From Symbiodinium natans (Eukaryota > Sar > Dinophyceae > Suessiales > Symbiodiniaceae), in the NCBI GenBank assembly GCA_905221605.1, contig CAJNDS010002517.1, positions 204,501 to 268,500 of the forward strand: a DNA stretch of 64,000 bases, in the 5' to 3' direction. A model generated the notes under the pieces. The model searched no databases and was not told where the DNA came from. It saw nothing but the letters and a program-made list of their open reading frames with translations. The stretch's first letter is position 1. Every line of letters starts with the position of its first letter. This document shows, piece after piece, positions 39,638-49,294 of the stretch. The position numbers and the translations under genes are program-made.

Positions 39638-41912
39638 AAGGGCTCGAAGAGCCTACTACGACCTTGACGAACCACCGCCCGCGCAAAGTGAACCGAGCGC
39701 GGCAAGTGGAATCAAAAGAACGGCCGAGGAGCCGCCTGAAAGCTTAGACCCTAGAGCAACAAGCTCAGGAGATGTAGAAGAACTGGTGTCGCAGCCAGTG
39801 GTACAGCAGCAGGCTGAAGAACAGCCGCCGCAAAGCATGCAAGCGCTGAGTTCTCTCAAACGAGAAACTGCACTGTTAGTGCAAGGCATGGTTCGGAACA
39901 AGTATAGGGCAGAGCAAGTAGACGTCACCGAACAGGAGGTGATGGATATCGCATCCTTGTGCACAGCCATGGGAGCCGTGGATGTGATGGAAATCTACAG
40001 CCCAAAACGGTTTACGGAACACGCGCCGCGACTGGGCCTTTTGCCTGGATATGCGGTAGACTTGTGTGAGACCAAGCCCAACAGTGAAGAGCATTGGGAC
40101 CTGTCTAGAGAAGAAGACAGGAAAGAACTAGAAGAGCTGATTGATGCAGAAGAACCCCGGCTGTTGACCGGAGGCCCGCCGTGCGAAGCCTTCTCGAGGC
40201 TTCAAGCACTCAACCAGAAGCGGGTGTCACCAGAGGTGAGAAAGAAAAGAAGAGAGCAGGGAGAGCAACATCTGCACTTGAGCATTAAGATGTACCGAAA
40301 GCAGATGGAAAAGGGAAGGTACTTCCTACACGAGCATCCGTGGAGCGCGGACTCATGGTACGACGAGGAAGTCAAAGCCCTCGCAGAGGATGAAAGAGTT
40401 TACGTGGTAAAAGGCCCCATGTGTAAATGGGAGATGAAGGCCAACGACGTGGCAGGAAACGAAGGATATGTGAGAAAGGAAACCGGCTGGATGACAAACA
40501 GTCCAGTGTTGGCCGAAATCCTTCAGGGAGAGTGCAGCAACAAGCAGGGAGGACTGTGGCATAGGCATGTCCGCCTTATAGGTGGAATCGCCCGAGGTGC
40601 TGCGGTTTACCCGCCAAAGCTGGTAAATGCTGTACTTAAAGGCTTGAAAGAACAAATGGTTGAAGATGGAAGCCTAAGCGCCGTAGATGCGTATGCGGCA
40701 GGACCAGTACCCGAGGAGCCCAGCATGCCTGCTGGCAACTGGTACCAATACTGGGACGACGTGAATGGAGGGTACCTGGACTCCGAAGGAGTCCTCAAAG
40801 CTAGACAGCTGGAGATGGAGTACATCCACAAGCAAGGTGTGTGGAAGAGGGTACCTCTGGACCAGTGCATTCAAGAAACAGGCAAGCAACCAATCCCACT
40901 GAAGTGGGTAGACACGAACAAAGGGGATCACACGAACCCCAACTTGAGGTCCAGACTGGTCGTGAAAGACATCAAGGCCAGGAAGGGCCCCGAGGACCAG
41001 CTAGACCCAGCGATGTTGTTTTCGGCTATGCCCCCGCTAGAAGCGGTGCGCATTCTTACGTCCATGCTTATGAGCAAACAACGCTCGAAGCACGGGAGGC
41101 CGTTACGACTTGGGAGCTGGGACATCTCAAGAGCCCATTTCTATGGGACTCCAAAGAGAAACATTTATGTGAAGCTCCCAGAGGAAGAGGGAGCAGGAGA
41201 AGGAGAGTGTGGACTGCTATTGAAGTCAATGTACGGAACGCAAGACGCGCCAGCGATATGGCAGGACCACTACACTCAAACTCTGATTCAAGCAGGATGG
41301 AAGAGAGGAAGAAGCAATGGTGCAGTCTTCTATCACCCAGTGCTGGATGCCCGTGTCTTAGTACACGGAGACGACTTTCTGTGCTTGGGTGACGAAGCAG
41401 CGCAGGAAGCACTAGACAAGACACTCCGAGAAGCCTACGAGCTGAAGCGCACAGGAGAGGTAGGAATCGGAGTTGCAGGAAGCAACCAGATCACTTTCCT
41501 CAATCGGGTGATACGGTTGGAGCAACACAGTGGGAGACCCTGCGCCGTGATTGAAGCAGACTCGCGGCATGCAGAACTCCTCATCGAGGAGCTGGGTCTG
41601 AACAATGGTAAGGGCGTAGAGACAGCGGATGTTAAGAAGTCTGTGGATCAACAATTGCTGGAAGCTAAGGCAGCTGCACTTCCACCAGAGATGGTGAAGC
41701 AGTATAGGTCCTTGGTGATGCGCGCAGCATACTTGGCACAAGATCGTGCAGACATAGGCCATGCGGTCAAGACACTGTCAAGAAAGATGGTAATGCCGAC
41801 AGACGCTGACTGGGGCAACCTGAAGCGGTTGGCTCGTTATCTCAAGCAGTACCCGTATGCGAAGTGGTTTATGAACAACAGCGAGAACCAACCAAGCTCC
41901 GTATCCAAGTAG
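39624..41912 (+). CDS. methyltransferase-like module plus reverse transcriptase
   Basis: ATG 39624 overlaps the integrase stop by 14 nt in the +1 frame. Residues about 110-350 resemble a DNA cytosine-5 methyltransferase: VDVMEIYSPKRFTEHAP, LLTGGPPCEAFSRLQ (motif IV, catalytic-type Cys) and RYFLHEHPWSADSW (motif VI-like Glu). The RT follows: PLKWVDTNKGD, RSRLVVKDIKARK, WDISRAHFYGTPKRN, LLKSMYGTQDAPAIWQ and the catalytic VHGDDFLCLG (Asp pair near residues 584-585; HGDD instead of the usual YVDD). It ends before RNase H, which lies in the -1 frame. Confidence 0.88.
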   Translation: MSADERARRAYYDLDEPPPAQSEPSAASGIKRTAEEPPESLDPRATSSGDVEELVSQPVVQQQAEEQPPQSMQALSSLKRETALLVQGMVRNKYRAEQVDVTEQEVMDIASLCTAMGAVDVMEIYSPKRFTEHAPRLGLLPGYAVDLCETKPNSEEHWDLSREEDRKELEELIDAEEPRLLTGGPPCEAFSRLQALNQKRVSPEVRKKRREQGEQHLHLSIKMYRKQMEKGRYFLHEHPWSADSWYDEEVKALAEDERVYVVKGPMCKWEMKANDVAGNEGYVRKETGWMTNSPVLAEILQGECSNKQGGLWHRHVRLIGGIARGAAVYPPKLVNAVLKGLKEQMVEDGSLSAVDAYAAGPVPEEPSMPAGNWYQYWDDVNGGYLDSEGVLKARQLEMEYIHKQGVWKRVPLDQCIQETGKQPIPLKWVDTNKGDHTNPNLRSRLVVKDIKARKGPEDQLDPAMLFSAMPPLEAVRILTSMLMSKQRSKHGRPLRLGSWDISRAHFYGTPKRNIYVKLPEEEGAGEGECGLLLKSMYGTQDAPAIWQDHYTQTLIQAGWKRGRSNGAVFYHPVLDARVLVHGDDFLCLGDEAAQEALDKTLREAYELKRTGEVGIGVAGSNQITFLNRVIRLEQHSGRPCAVIEADSRHAELLIEELGLNNGKGVETADVKKSVDQQLLEAKAAALPPEMVKQYRSLVMRAAYLAQDRADIGHAVKTLSRKMVMPTDADWGNLKRLARYLKQYPYAKWFMNNSENQPSSVSK

Positions 41913-42391
41913 ATGCGGACCATGCAGGTGACGCCGTTACGAGACGGAGCACCACGGGTATGATCGCGTTCTATGGCCAGCATCCCATAAAGCACTCGTC
42001 AAACGTGCAGTCGACGATTGCCCTATCGACAGGGGAGTCAGAATACTACGCCTTAGTGAAGGCAGGTTCGACTGGACTTGGGATCCAGTCCCTGTTAGAA
42101 GATTGGAGCTGCGAGCTGGAGGTTGTCTTGGAGACGGACTCCAACGCAGCCAAAGGCCAAGGGAGCCGGATAGGCCTGGGAAAAGCTCGCCACGTACAAA
42201 CAGGGTACTTGTGGTTGCAAGAACGCGTGGCAGCAGACCACTTGAGGATCCATAAAGTGCTTGGGGAGAAGAACTGTTCAGATATCCTCACGAAGAGCGT
42301 AGGAGGACCAACGCTGAGGAAGCATCTGAAGACACTCGGTGTTCAACTGAGCTCTGAAAAGAGCCGCGGGCACAAGGAACTCCTCTTGTAA
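41864..42391 (+). CDS. RNase H domain of the copia element
   Basis: In the -1 frame relative to RT, overlapping it at 41864-41912. Copia-type RNase H motifs are intact: IQVDADHAGDAVTRRSTTG (Asp), ALSTGESEYYALVKA (Glu), LETDSNAAKGQG (Asp) and KARHVQTGYLWLQE. It ends at TAA 42389-42391, about 125 bp before the 3' LTR. There is no obvious slippery heptamer in the overlap, so either an indel broke the frame or an unusual shift is used. Confidence 0.85.
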   Translation: MVYEQQREPTKLRIQVDADHAGDAVTRRSTTGMIAFYGQHPIKHSSNVQSTIALSTGESEYYALVKAGSTGLGIQSLLEDWSCELEVVLETDSNAAKGQGSRIGLGKARHVQTGYLWLQERVAADHLRIHKVLGEKNCSDILTKSVGGPTLRKHLKTLGVQLSSEKSRGHKELLL

Positions 42392-42515
42392 AGGTCCCTG
42401 GCCAGACTCCGCTACCTAGGCGTGAGAATGAGCCCAATACCAGAGAAGTTTCACTCCGCACATAGCAGAAGAGAAAGTATAGTGCTTAGAAGGCATTTCT
42501 GCGCACTAGAAGGGG

Positions 42516-42627
42516 TGCAAAATTGTACCGCCTAATCTAGGTCATGCAGTTGTATAGTGTACAGTGTATATATGCCGATGCATCTAACTCTCAAGATTCC
42601 CAGTTGAGCGTAGAAAAGAGATTTTCA
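42516..42627 (+). repeat. 3' LTR (112 bp)
   Basis: Identical by eye to 34808-34919, preceded by the polypurine tract agaagggg. Directly downstream, 42635-42733 is a (TA)n/(CA)n microsatellite. Confidence 0.92.
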
Positions 42628-43080
42628 TCGATGGAGTAATATATATATATATATAGATATACATATATATGTATATATATATATGTATACATACATATAT
42701 ACACACACATATATATATATATATACACATGTATAAGCAAGCTGATGGAAATCATAGTAAACAAACAAGGGCATACGAAATGTTAATATCCAAAAGCACC
42801 AATATCTCTTCCTAATAATATCATAGCATAATCGTATAAACAAACATATGAATGAACTTATGAAGAAGTTTACATGGTTGTTTCGTTTGCCTTTTTGAGG
42901 AGAAAATCCCGGTTGGTGAGCGGGACCAATTGCAGGGCTTGAAGGGTGTAGGGTTTATGGCTTTGGTGTTTTGCGGGTTTTTCAGATCCTAGGTCCCTAA
43001 GCCCTAAACCCCTAAAGCACTAAACCCCAAGAATTCTAAACCCATAAACCCCTAAACCTCTAAACCCCTAAACCCCGAAA
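42628..43080. other. microsatellite and AT-rich flank of the retrotransposon
   Basis: (TA)n and (CA)n to about 42733, then about 200 bp of unique AT-rich sequence and diverged CCCTAAA-like units from 42986. No gene seen. Confidence 0.6.
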
Positions 43081-43121
43081 CCCCTAAACACACACTGAAC
43101 TCAGCCTTCAAAAATTCGTGT

Positions 43122-43237
43122 GTCTAGGACCGGGAGAAGGCCCTTTTTACCTTTTTGTTAGGGCCGGGGTTCCTTTATAATCCCCTTAAAACCAAAAAGG
43201 GTACCCCTTTTATTCCTAGGCTACTCCCGGGTCTAGG
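43122..43237. mobile_element. hairpin element with short direct repeats (family 5)
   Basis: gtctagg at 43122-43128 and 43231-43237 flank an insert with ends accgggagaag / ctactcccgg and inner complementary blocks (ggcccttttt..., aaaaagggtacccc). The preceding bases read FKNSC/ALKNSC-like frames and may be exonic. Confidence 0.6.
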
Positions 43238-43619
43238 TGTGATCCCCTAAACCCTAAACCCTAAACCCCAAACCCCAACCCTAAACCCAGGTATGGCCTT
43301 CCGAGCCGGCCGTAGCCCCCAGCTGCACCTGCCACTTGTCCGAGGGCTTCCTAGGACTTTTTTTGTGAAAATGGGGGCTTAGGGTTTGGGGTTTAGGGTT
43401 CTTTTTTGTGGGTTTAGGGCTTGGGGTGTTGTGGATTTGCTGAAGAGGCTTAGCCCTAAACCCTATGAACCACAGCCCCAAACCCTAAACTCTAAACCCT
43501 GAAGGCTTTGCAGGGATACACGGCTTCAGGGTTTGGGTGTCTCGAGGCCTCCTTTGAATGCCCCAAGGCCGTAGTATGAGTATGGATCAAGCTGGAGGCC
43601 TCGGTATAGGCAAAGGGTC

Positions 43620-43965
43620 TTCGGGGTTCAGGGATTTAGGGTTTGTAGGGCTTGTAGGGTTTATAGGGTTTTTAGGGTTTTGAGGGTTTTTGGGGTTTGT
43701 AGAGGTTGAGGGTTTGTAGGGGTTGTAGGGTTTGTAGGGTTTGTAGGGTTTGTAGGGTTTGTAGGGTTTATAGGGTTTATAGGGTTTAAAGGGTTTGTCG
43801 GGTTTACGGGGTTTATAGGGTTTATAGGGTTTATAGGGTTTATAGGGTTTAGGGATTCAGGGTTTGTAGGGGTTGTAGGGTTTATAGGGTTTATAGGGTT
43901 TAGGGATTTAGGGTTTGTAGGGGTTGTAGGGTTTATAGGGTTTACAGGGTTCAGGGCTCAGGGTT
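43620..43965 (+). repeat. GGGTTTRTA-type repeat array
   Basis: About 340 bp of TTTGTAGGG/TTTATAGGG 9-bp variants, a diverged relative of the TTTAGGG heptamer, in the 5' part of an intron after a donor-like ccgtagtatgag near 43576. Confidence 0.8.
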
Positions 43966-44267
43966 TATGGCATTGGCTGTTGATGCCGGGGTTGAGGGCG
44001 CAGGGTTTAAGACATGCTCGAGGACAGCAGTTTCGGATCATTCCTTGTCACCCTAAACCCTAAACCCCCAAAGACCCAAAACCCAAAACCCTAAAACCCT
44101 AAAACCCTAAATCCCTAACACCCTAAAACCCTACACCCCCCGCCCACCCCCCCCCCCCCCCCAAACCTAACTCCCAAACCCCAAACCCCAAACCCCAATA
44201 CCTCTCAAACCCTAAACCCCCCTAAACCCGAACTCCCAAACCCCATCTCCAACACCTCTCATCCGAG

Positions 44268-44335
44268 GACCTTCTTCCAGCCCTGGATCACCCTGGCACG
44301 CGAGCTCGGCTCCTTGGCTGTGTTGGACCAGAAAC
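44268..44335 (+). CDS. G3 exon
   Basis: Acceptor catccgag|g. Encodes TFFQPWITLARELGSLAVL and DQK. The 3' splice end is unclear. Confidence 0.6.
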
Positions 44336-44579
44336 CTTAAGCCCTAAAATGCCCTCGCCCTAAAGCCTAAGCCCTAAGCCGTAAACCCTAAACCCTAAAC
44401 CCTAAACCCTAAACCCTAAACCCTAAACCCTAAACCCTAAACCCTAAACCCTAAACAGCATCTAAGGTTCCAAGCATGGGCCCTTCATTTTGGTTCTTTT
44501 GTTATATAGCCCTTATAAGTACGCCACGCATAATCAAGGCCAATACTTCGGATCCCTTTTTGCAAGGGTAAGGGCCGGT

Positions 44580-44648
44580 TTAGGGTTTAGGGTTTAGGGT
44601 TTAGGGTTTAGGGTTTAGGGTTTAGGGTTTAGGGTTTAGGGTTTAGGG
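44580..44648 (+). repeat. TTTAGGG array
   Basis: Nine to ten heptamers directly before the short exon at 44662; its CCCTAAA partner array is at 44386-44454 in the same intron, here in reversed order. Confidence 0.85.
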
Positions 44649-44661
44649 CCCATGGTTCCAG

Positions 44662-44697
44662 GCCTTAGACTACAGAAACCGCAAGCAGAATGGGGGG
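44662..44697 (+). CDS. G3 microexon (12 codons)
   Basis: Acceptor tggttccag|gcc and donor gggggg|gttgatc. Encodes ALDYRNRKQNGG, phase 0 to 0. Confidence 0.55.
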
Positions 44698-45047
44698 GTT
44701 GATCTAAAGGTCCTTCTGAAAAAGATATCTAGGGCTCCTAGTGGTTGAAATGATGGAATGCAGGGTCATGCGGAGAACAGGTATTTTTGGATCAGCTCCC
44801 ATATAAAGAAAGCCCTGTTTACCGGACCCTAAATGTGAAGACTACCACGGCGCACCCGCTGCCTTTTTGACCTAAACCCTACACCCTAAACCCTAAACCC
44901 TAAACCCTAGATGGGCACCCTATGAACCCGAGTCTCCTCCTACACTGCTAAACCCCAAACCCTCTACCCTCTGTGCCCTAGAACCCACCCCTCAGCCCCA
45001 CACTCCCGAGACTCCAACACCTTGAAATGCTGTCGTCTTTGTGTTAG

Positions 45048-45101
45048 GTCCAAACGGGCCAAGGAATTGCGGTGCTGCGGGCTCCCGTGAATTGGCTTAG
45101 G
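45048..45101 (+). CDS. G3 exon (18 codons)
   Basis: Acceptor tttgtgttag|gtc and donor cttagg|gtgcacgg. Encodes VQTGQGIAVLRAPVNWLR. Confidence 0.65.
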
Positions 45102-45333
45102 GTGCACGGGTTTGGGGTTTAGGGCTTTGGGGTTAAAATCCTATCTTTCTGTCTGTTGAAAGGACACCTCTAAAGACCATTGAGACCCTTTGATTCTTGG
45201 CTCTTTTGGGTTTGGGGCTTAAGCCCCAAACCCGAAACCCCTGCTTTTGGTCTTAAGCCCTACACCCTACGCCCTAAACCCAAACACTAAACCCTAAACC
45301 CTAAACCCTAGACCCTACACCGCTGGTGGATGG

Positions 45334-45409
45334 TGCTCGGAGGCTTCGAAGATCTTGCGTTTGCCCTGGAAAGCTGCCGGTGTTCAGATTGGCGGTTTCT
45401 TGGCATAGT
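45334..45409 (+). CDS. G3 exon
   Basis: A frame with ARRLRRSCVCPGKLPVFRL and AVSWHS ends at donor catagt|gtttaggg, after which a TTTAGGG array starts. The 5' splice position is uncertain (an acceptor at ctcggag is possible). Confidence 0.5.
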
Positions 45410-45824
45410 GTTTAGGGTTTAGGGTAGTTTAGGGTTTAGGGTTTAGGGTTTAGGGTTTAGGGTCTAGAGTTTAGAGTTTAGAGTTTAGGGTTTAGTTTGG
45501 TTGGGCATGGGGTTTATGGTTTTGGGGAGGTTACTGTAGGGTGTTAAGGGTTTAGGGTGTTGAGCGTTGAGGAGCTGAGGGGGCTGTAGCGGTTCGAGGA
45601 TGTTTGGCCATGGTTTGTTGGTTGCTGATGGGCCTGAGAGGGCTTAGCAACTCCAGTCGTTGTTCATTTTTGTGTTTGTGTTTGGGTGTTCTGTGGACAA
45701 TTTGGATTTTGTTTTTTGGGGGGGGGGGGAGGGGGTTGGGCTGTGGGTTTGCAGGTGTTCAGGCTTGAGCGCTGCCGATGCATTGATTCCCCACTAGATT
45801 TTAAACTCAACTCTTCTCCTCTAC

Positions 45825-46342
45825 TCCTAGAGACTCCCTGGAGTGCCCAACCCAGAGACTCCCTGAAATGCCCAACCTCAGACACTTCCTGGAGTGCCCA
45901 ACCCCAGACACTCCTGGAGTGCCCAACCCGAGTGCCCAACCCCAGAGACTCCCTGGAGTGCCCAACCCAGCCAGAGACTCCTGGAGTGCCCAACCCCAGA
46001 GTCTTTTGGCAGAAAGTGCCCAACCTGGATTGCCCGACTCCGAGTGCTGCCCCAGACTTTCCCTGAATTGCCCAACCCCCACTTCCTGGAGTGCCCACTG
46101 GAGTGCCCAACCTCAGAGAGTCTCCCTGGAGTGCCCAGTTCCGAAACTCCCCGCCAGTAACTCCTGGAGTGCTTAATGCTAGAGTCTTACTGAGAGTTGC
46201 TCTGGAGCGAGCAATTTCAGAGTCTTCCTGGAGTGCCCAACCACGCCAGAGTCTCTCTGGAGTGCCTAACCCCAGAGGACCCCAGAGACTCCCTCTGCCC
46301 AACCCCAGAGACTCCCTGGAGTGCCCAAATCCAAATCCCTAA
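45825..46342. repeat. minisatellite gagtgcccaaccccagagactccctg
   Basis: About 18-20 imperfect copies of a 24-36 bp unit containing gtgcccaacc and agagactcc. Open frames on both strands through it are repeat artefacts. No relation to telomere-like sequence. Confidence 0.9.
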
Positions 46343-46467
46343 GGTGGGGATGTTCGAAGTAAAAGAAATTTGTTGCAGTGATCTTAGCCCCCCCCCCCCC
46401 CAACTACACAAAGCAGGGTGCCCCCCACGCCCCTGAACCCGAAACCACCTTGTTTAAGGCTTGAGGC

Positions 46468-46698
46468 TTGGATTCAGGGCCTGCGGCCTGGGGCATTTTG
46501 GCCACTTTTTCGGACCCCCCGTGTACGAAGGCCGACCTACGGTTTTTTTCTTTTAGTTTCGAGTTGTTCTTCCTCGGCCGTCTGGGAACCTTTCACCTTG
46601 GGATGTTATCCTCTACACTAAGAGCCCTTAAGAGGGATTATAGTATACACCCCCCCCCCCCCATTCTAATGCCTATAATCCCTATGAAGGACTGTTAG
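46468..46698 (+). CDS. candidate G3 exon overlapping a hairpin element
   Basis: The frame reads GILATFSDPPCTKADLRF and FELFFLGRLGTFHLG, then enters gggatgttatcctctacact, a family-2 hairpin arm, and a C12 tract. The coding part probably ends near 46598. Confidence 0.45.
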   Translation: MDSGPAAWGILATFSDPPCTKADLRFFSFSFELFFLGRLGTFHLGMLSSTLRALKRDYSIHPPPPILMPIIPMKDC

Positions 46699-46841
46699 TT
46701 TAAGGGGGAGGTCGACGTACATTACTCACCACTTATGCCGGCCAGTCGTTCTTCACTGAACATGATGTAGGGTTTTGGGGTGTAGGGTTTATGGTTTAGG
46801 ATTTAGGGTTTAGGGTTCGGGGCGGAACCCTCAACCTTAGC

Positions 46842-46919
46842 AAGCAGCTCAGGAAGATGACGTCCCTAAACTCCACCAACAGCCAGGCCCGAATGCTTAC
46901 TTGTTGTGACTTTTATAGG
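46842..46919 (+). CDS. G3 exon
   Basis: After aaccttag the frame SKQLRKMTSLNSTNSQARM and LTCCDFYR ends at donor tatagg|gttttggg. Confidence 0.5.
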
Positions 46920-47307
46920 GTTTTGGGTGTAGGTCTTCGGCTTTAGGGTTTAAGGTTTACCTAAGGGCGCTGCTACAATCCCCTCACCCTAACATTCAAG
47001 TCAACCTTTGCTTCCTGCGAGTATGTTTTGCTGGCAGGCTTTGTGTTTTGGCTTCCGTTCCATGGTCTAACCCGTACTTGGAGGTTCATGGTTGATTCTT
47101 CGTATGGAAACCCTCTTTGTGATTGGAAAGCATGGGTTCTATCCTGGGGCTCGGAGTCCTCTCTTTGCTTTGCGTTTCTTTCTACTGTACTCAGTCCCAA
47201 TTTTTCGCAAATCCGAAAAGTGTTGTGGGCGGATCCCCCGAAACTGCAATTTACGGTTTGTGGCGTTCAGGGCTGAGGGTGAGGTTTACTGAGTGGGGGC
47301 TCAACAG

Positions 47308-47355
47308 GCGCCGGCTATGGAGGGCCCTATGCCTGACCTTTCTAGGATCTGCCAG
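47308..47355 (+). CDS. G3 exon
   Basis: Acceptor ctcaacag|g and donor tgccag|gtgattgg. Encodes RRLWRALCLTFLGSA, phases 2 in and 2 out. Confidence 0.55.
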
Positions 47356-47538
47356 GTGATTGGCATGTCCATCATGTGAACGGTTGTCGAATTGAGCATT
47401 GCTTGGCATTCAAAGAGAGTGGCGAACCCCAAGGGGATCATAGAAAAGCCTAAGCCTCAAACGCCCCTAAACCCTAAACCCTTAGCCCTTAACCCTAAAC
47501 CCTAAACCCCTAACCCCCCATGCCCACGAGTCAGCTCG

Positions 47539-47748
47539 ATGGCTTTCAAGGGGGCGTCCTGCTTCCTCAACAACATTCATATGTCCAAATCATGTCTGGG
47601 TTCTGTGAGCTTTCTTTGGGCGAGATGTTGTAGGGCGGAATTTGTGCGCGTCGGGGGTGGGCAGCATACACTCCCACAAATTGATTCAAATTGTGGGGGG
47701 TTGAATTGCCTTCGATTGCTCAGAACCTCAACCCCACGCCTTACTTAG
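47539..47748 (+). CDS. possible exon or short ORF (69 codons)
   Basis: ATG-started frame MAFKGASCFLNNIHMSKSC to RLLRTSTPRLT, ending at TAG 47748, between repeat introns. The composition is plausibly coding; the 3' part may be intronic. Confidence 0.35.
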   Translation: MAFKGASCFLNNIHMSKSCLGSVSFLWARCCRAEFVRVGGGQHTLPQIDSNCGGLNCLRLLRTSTPRLT

Positions 47749-47846
47749 GAGCTGCTGGTACGAGTTTGGGGTTTCGTGTTTCAAGTCAGATAGGCCCGGG
47801 TTGAGGTTTGTGGGTTCAGATTTTAGGCCCCACACCATCTCTGCAG

Positions 47847-47946
47847 ACCTCTACCATGTCGGTCCGGCGCGCCAAGAGTGCCTCCAGCAAGAACACCTCC
47901 CTGTCGGGCGCAGCGCAGAAGATGCCCGGCTTAGAGCTTCGGGCTT
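47847..47946 (+). CDS. G3 exon ended by a hairpin element
   Basis: Acceptor catctctgcag|acc. Encodes TSTMSVRRAKSASSKNTSL and SGAAQKMPGLELRA. It runs directly into the hairpin at 47947 with no GT donor at the border. Confidence 0.65.
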
Positions 47947-48160
47947 CTTACTGTTGCTTAGTAGGGAAATGAGGGAATGAGGTAATTACCCTATATCCCC
48001 CTATATATACCCTTTAAGGGATTATACAGGGTACCCTATATATATATATATATATATTTATATACACCCTTTAAGGGATGATACAGGGTACCCTATATAT
48101 ACCCTTTAAGGGATTATATAGGGTACCTCATTCCCTCATTCCCTACGAATCAACAGTAAG
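47947..48160. mobile_element. large hairpin element, family 6 (CTTACTGTTGCTTAGTAGGG)
   Basis: cttactgttgcttagtaggg...gaatgaggta pairs with tacctcattccctcattccctacgaatcaacagtaag. The inner part repeats ccctatatataccctttaaggg(at)tatacagggta three times around a (TA)n core. The same tagggaatgagg arm lies inside the element at 16452 and at the donor at 27078. Confidence 0.8.
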
Positions 48161-48548
48161 GTTTAGGTCTTGGCGTCGAAATCTCTGCCTGAGTAAAGGG
48201 TTCAGGGGTTTGGTTAAGGGCAGAGCATTACCAACCACTGTTCTTGTTGGTAATACAACGAGACCTCAGAGTCAGAGGAGGCCCTTATTCCCTATCTTTC
48301 GGACGATCTCTTGTAAACCCCATTAACCCAAAACGGTTCCCCTTTTTCATTCCAAAGCTTTGCTGATATCTAGGCAACGTAGTTGTTGTACGCGTGTTTC
48401 GTGGTGTCTTCCTCTGGTCCAGGTAGCAATCCATAGTCCCTGCACATTTTGGGACATGCTCATGTGTTCAGGGTTTCGGGTTTAGGTTTTGGGGTTTTTG
48501 TTCGAAGGCCACACCCCAAGAAGTCCTCATCTGAGAGCCTCGCAAGTT

Positions 48549-48670
48549 CGTTGAAGTAGGGTTGTATGCCGAAAATGCCTCATTTCGCGCCAAGGCTCCG
48601 CGGTGTCTTCTCGCCCATGAGTCAGCAAAGCGCCGACACCTTCCCCCAACTGTTGTCACCCACATCTGAG
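48549..48670 (+). CDS. G3 exon
   Basis: Frame MPKMPHFAPRLRGVFSPM, SQQSADTFPQLLSPTSE to donor tctgag|gtggctct. The 5' border is uncertain. Confidence 0.6.
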
Positions 48671-49294
48671 GTGGCTCTGGTTTCAGGGTTTAGAGTTTAG
48701 GGGTTCGAATGTCTTGTGTCTATAGGGTGAACAAGCAGGGTTTAGAGGGTTTATAGAATTCCGGGGTTTGTGGTAGGCTTTGTAGTGGCTGTTTGGTACG
48801 ATGAATGGGGGTTCGCAGGAAATGGTATGGTGTACAAGGCCGGCAGGGTTTACAGCCGGGGTAGACTAGTAAGGATCACAGTAGGGACTGTTAAAAGGGG
48901 TTTGGGATTAAGAGGGTTTAGGGTTTCGGGTTTAGAGGGCTTAGAGGGTCCTACAGCGTTTTGAGGGCTCATAGTGTTTGTCGGGCTTGTAGGGCTTACA
49001 GGGGCTTCTGGGCACGATGCTTTTTTTGGGGGCCCCAAGTTCCTTTTGGGTTTTTTTGGCGGGTTTACTTGAAGGTTCATTCATGGGTACAGTGACAGCG
49101 CTGGATAGGATCCTCTAAGTTTAGGAAGCCCACCTATTTTCCGGAACTATCATCCACAATTTCGAGCCCTCCCTCAAATAATCAACTCCTCAATTTCTTG
49201 ACTTAGCAGACCCCCCTCACCCTCCTCACCCTCTCTACCCCGCCCTCCCCCCCCCCCCCCTCAAATATGGAATCCAGCCCCTAGCCCCTCGATT

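Larger units (their letters stand above)
34808..42627 (+). mobile_element. full-length Ty1/copia LTR retrotransposon
   Basis: Two LTRs (34808-34919 and 42516-42627) read identically and have TG...CA ends. The flanks tcaat / tcgat form an imperfect 5-bp target duplication. A putative primer-binding site tggtagcgtggagcc starts at 34920, and a polypurine tract agaagggg (42508-42515) abuts the right LTR. The order is gag, protease, integrase, methyltransferase-like module, reverse transcriptase, RNase H: integrase before RT is the Copia order. It lies in an intron-like part of the G3 mosaic, same strand. LTR identity implies recent insertion. Confidence 0.93.

Noticed and set aside
45664-46436. 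ORFs on both strands of up to 212 codons
   Set aside because: They are produced by the gagtgcccaacc minisatellite.
46540-46554. A 15-nt intron gtttttttcttttag in the exon near 46.5 kb
   Set aside because: The frame is open straight through these bases, so no intron needs to be invoked.
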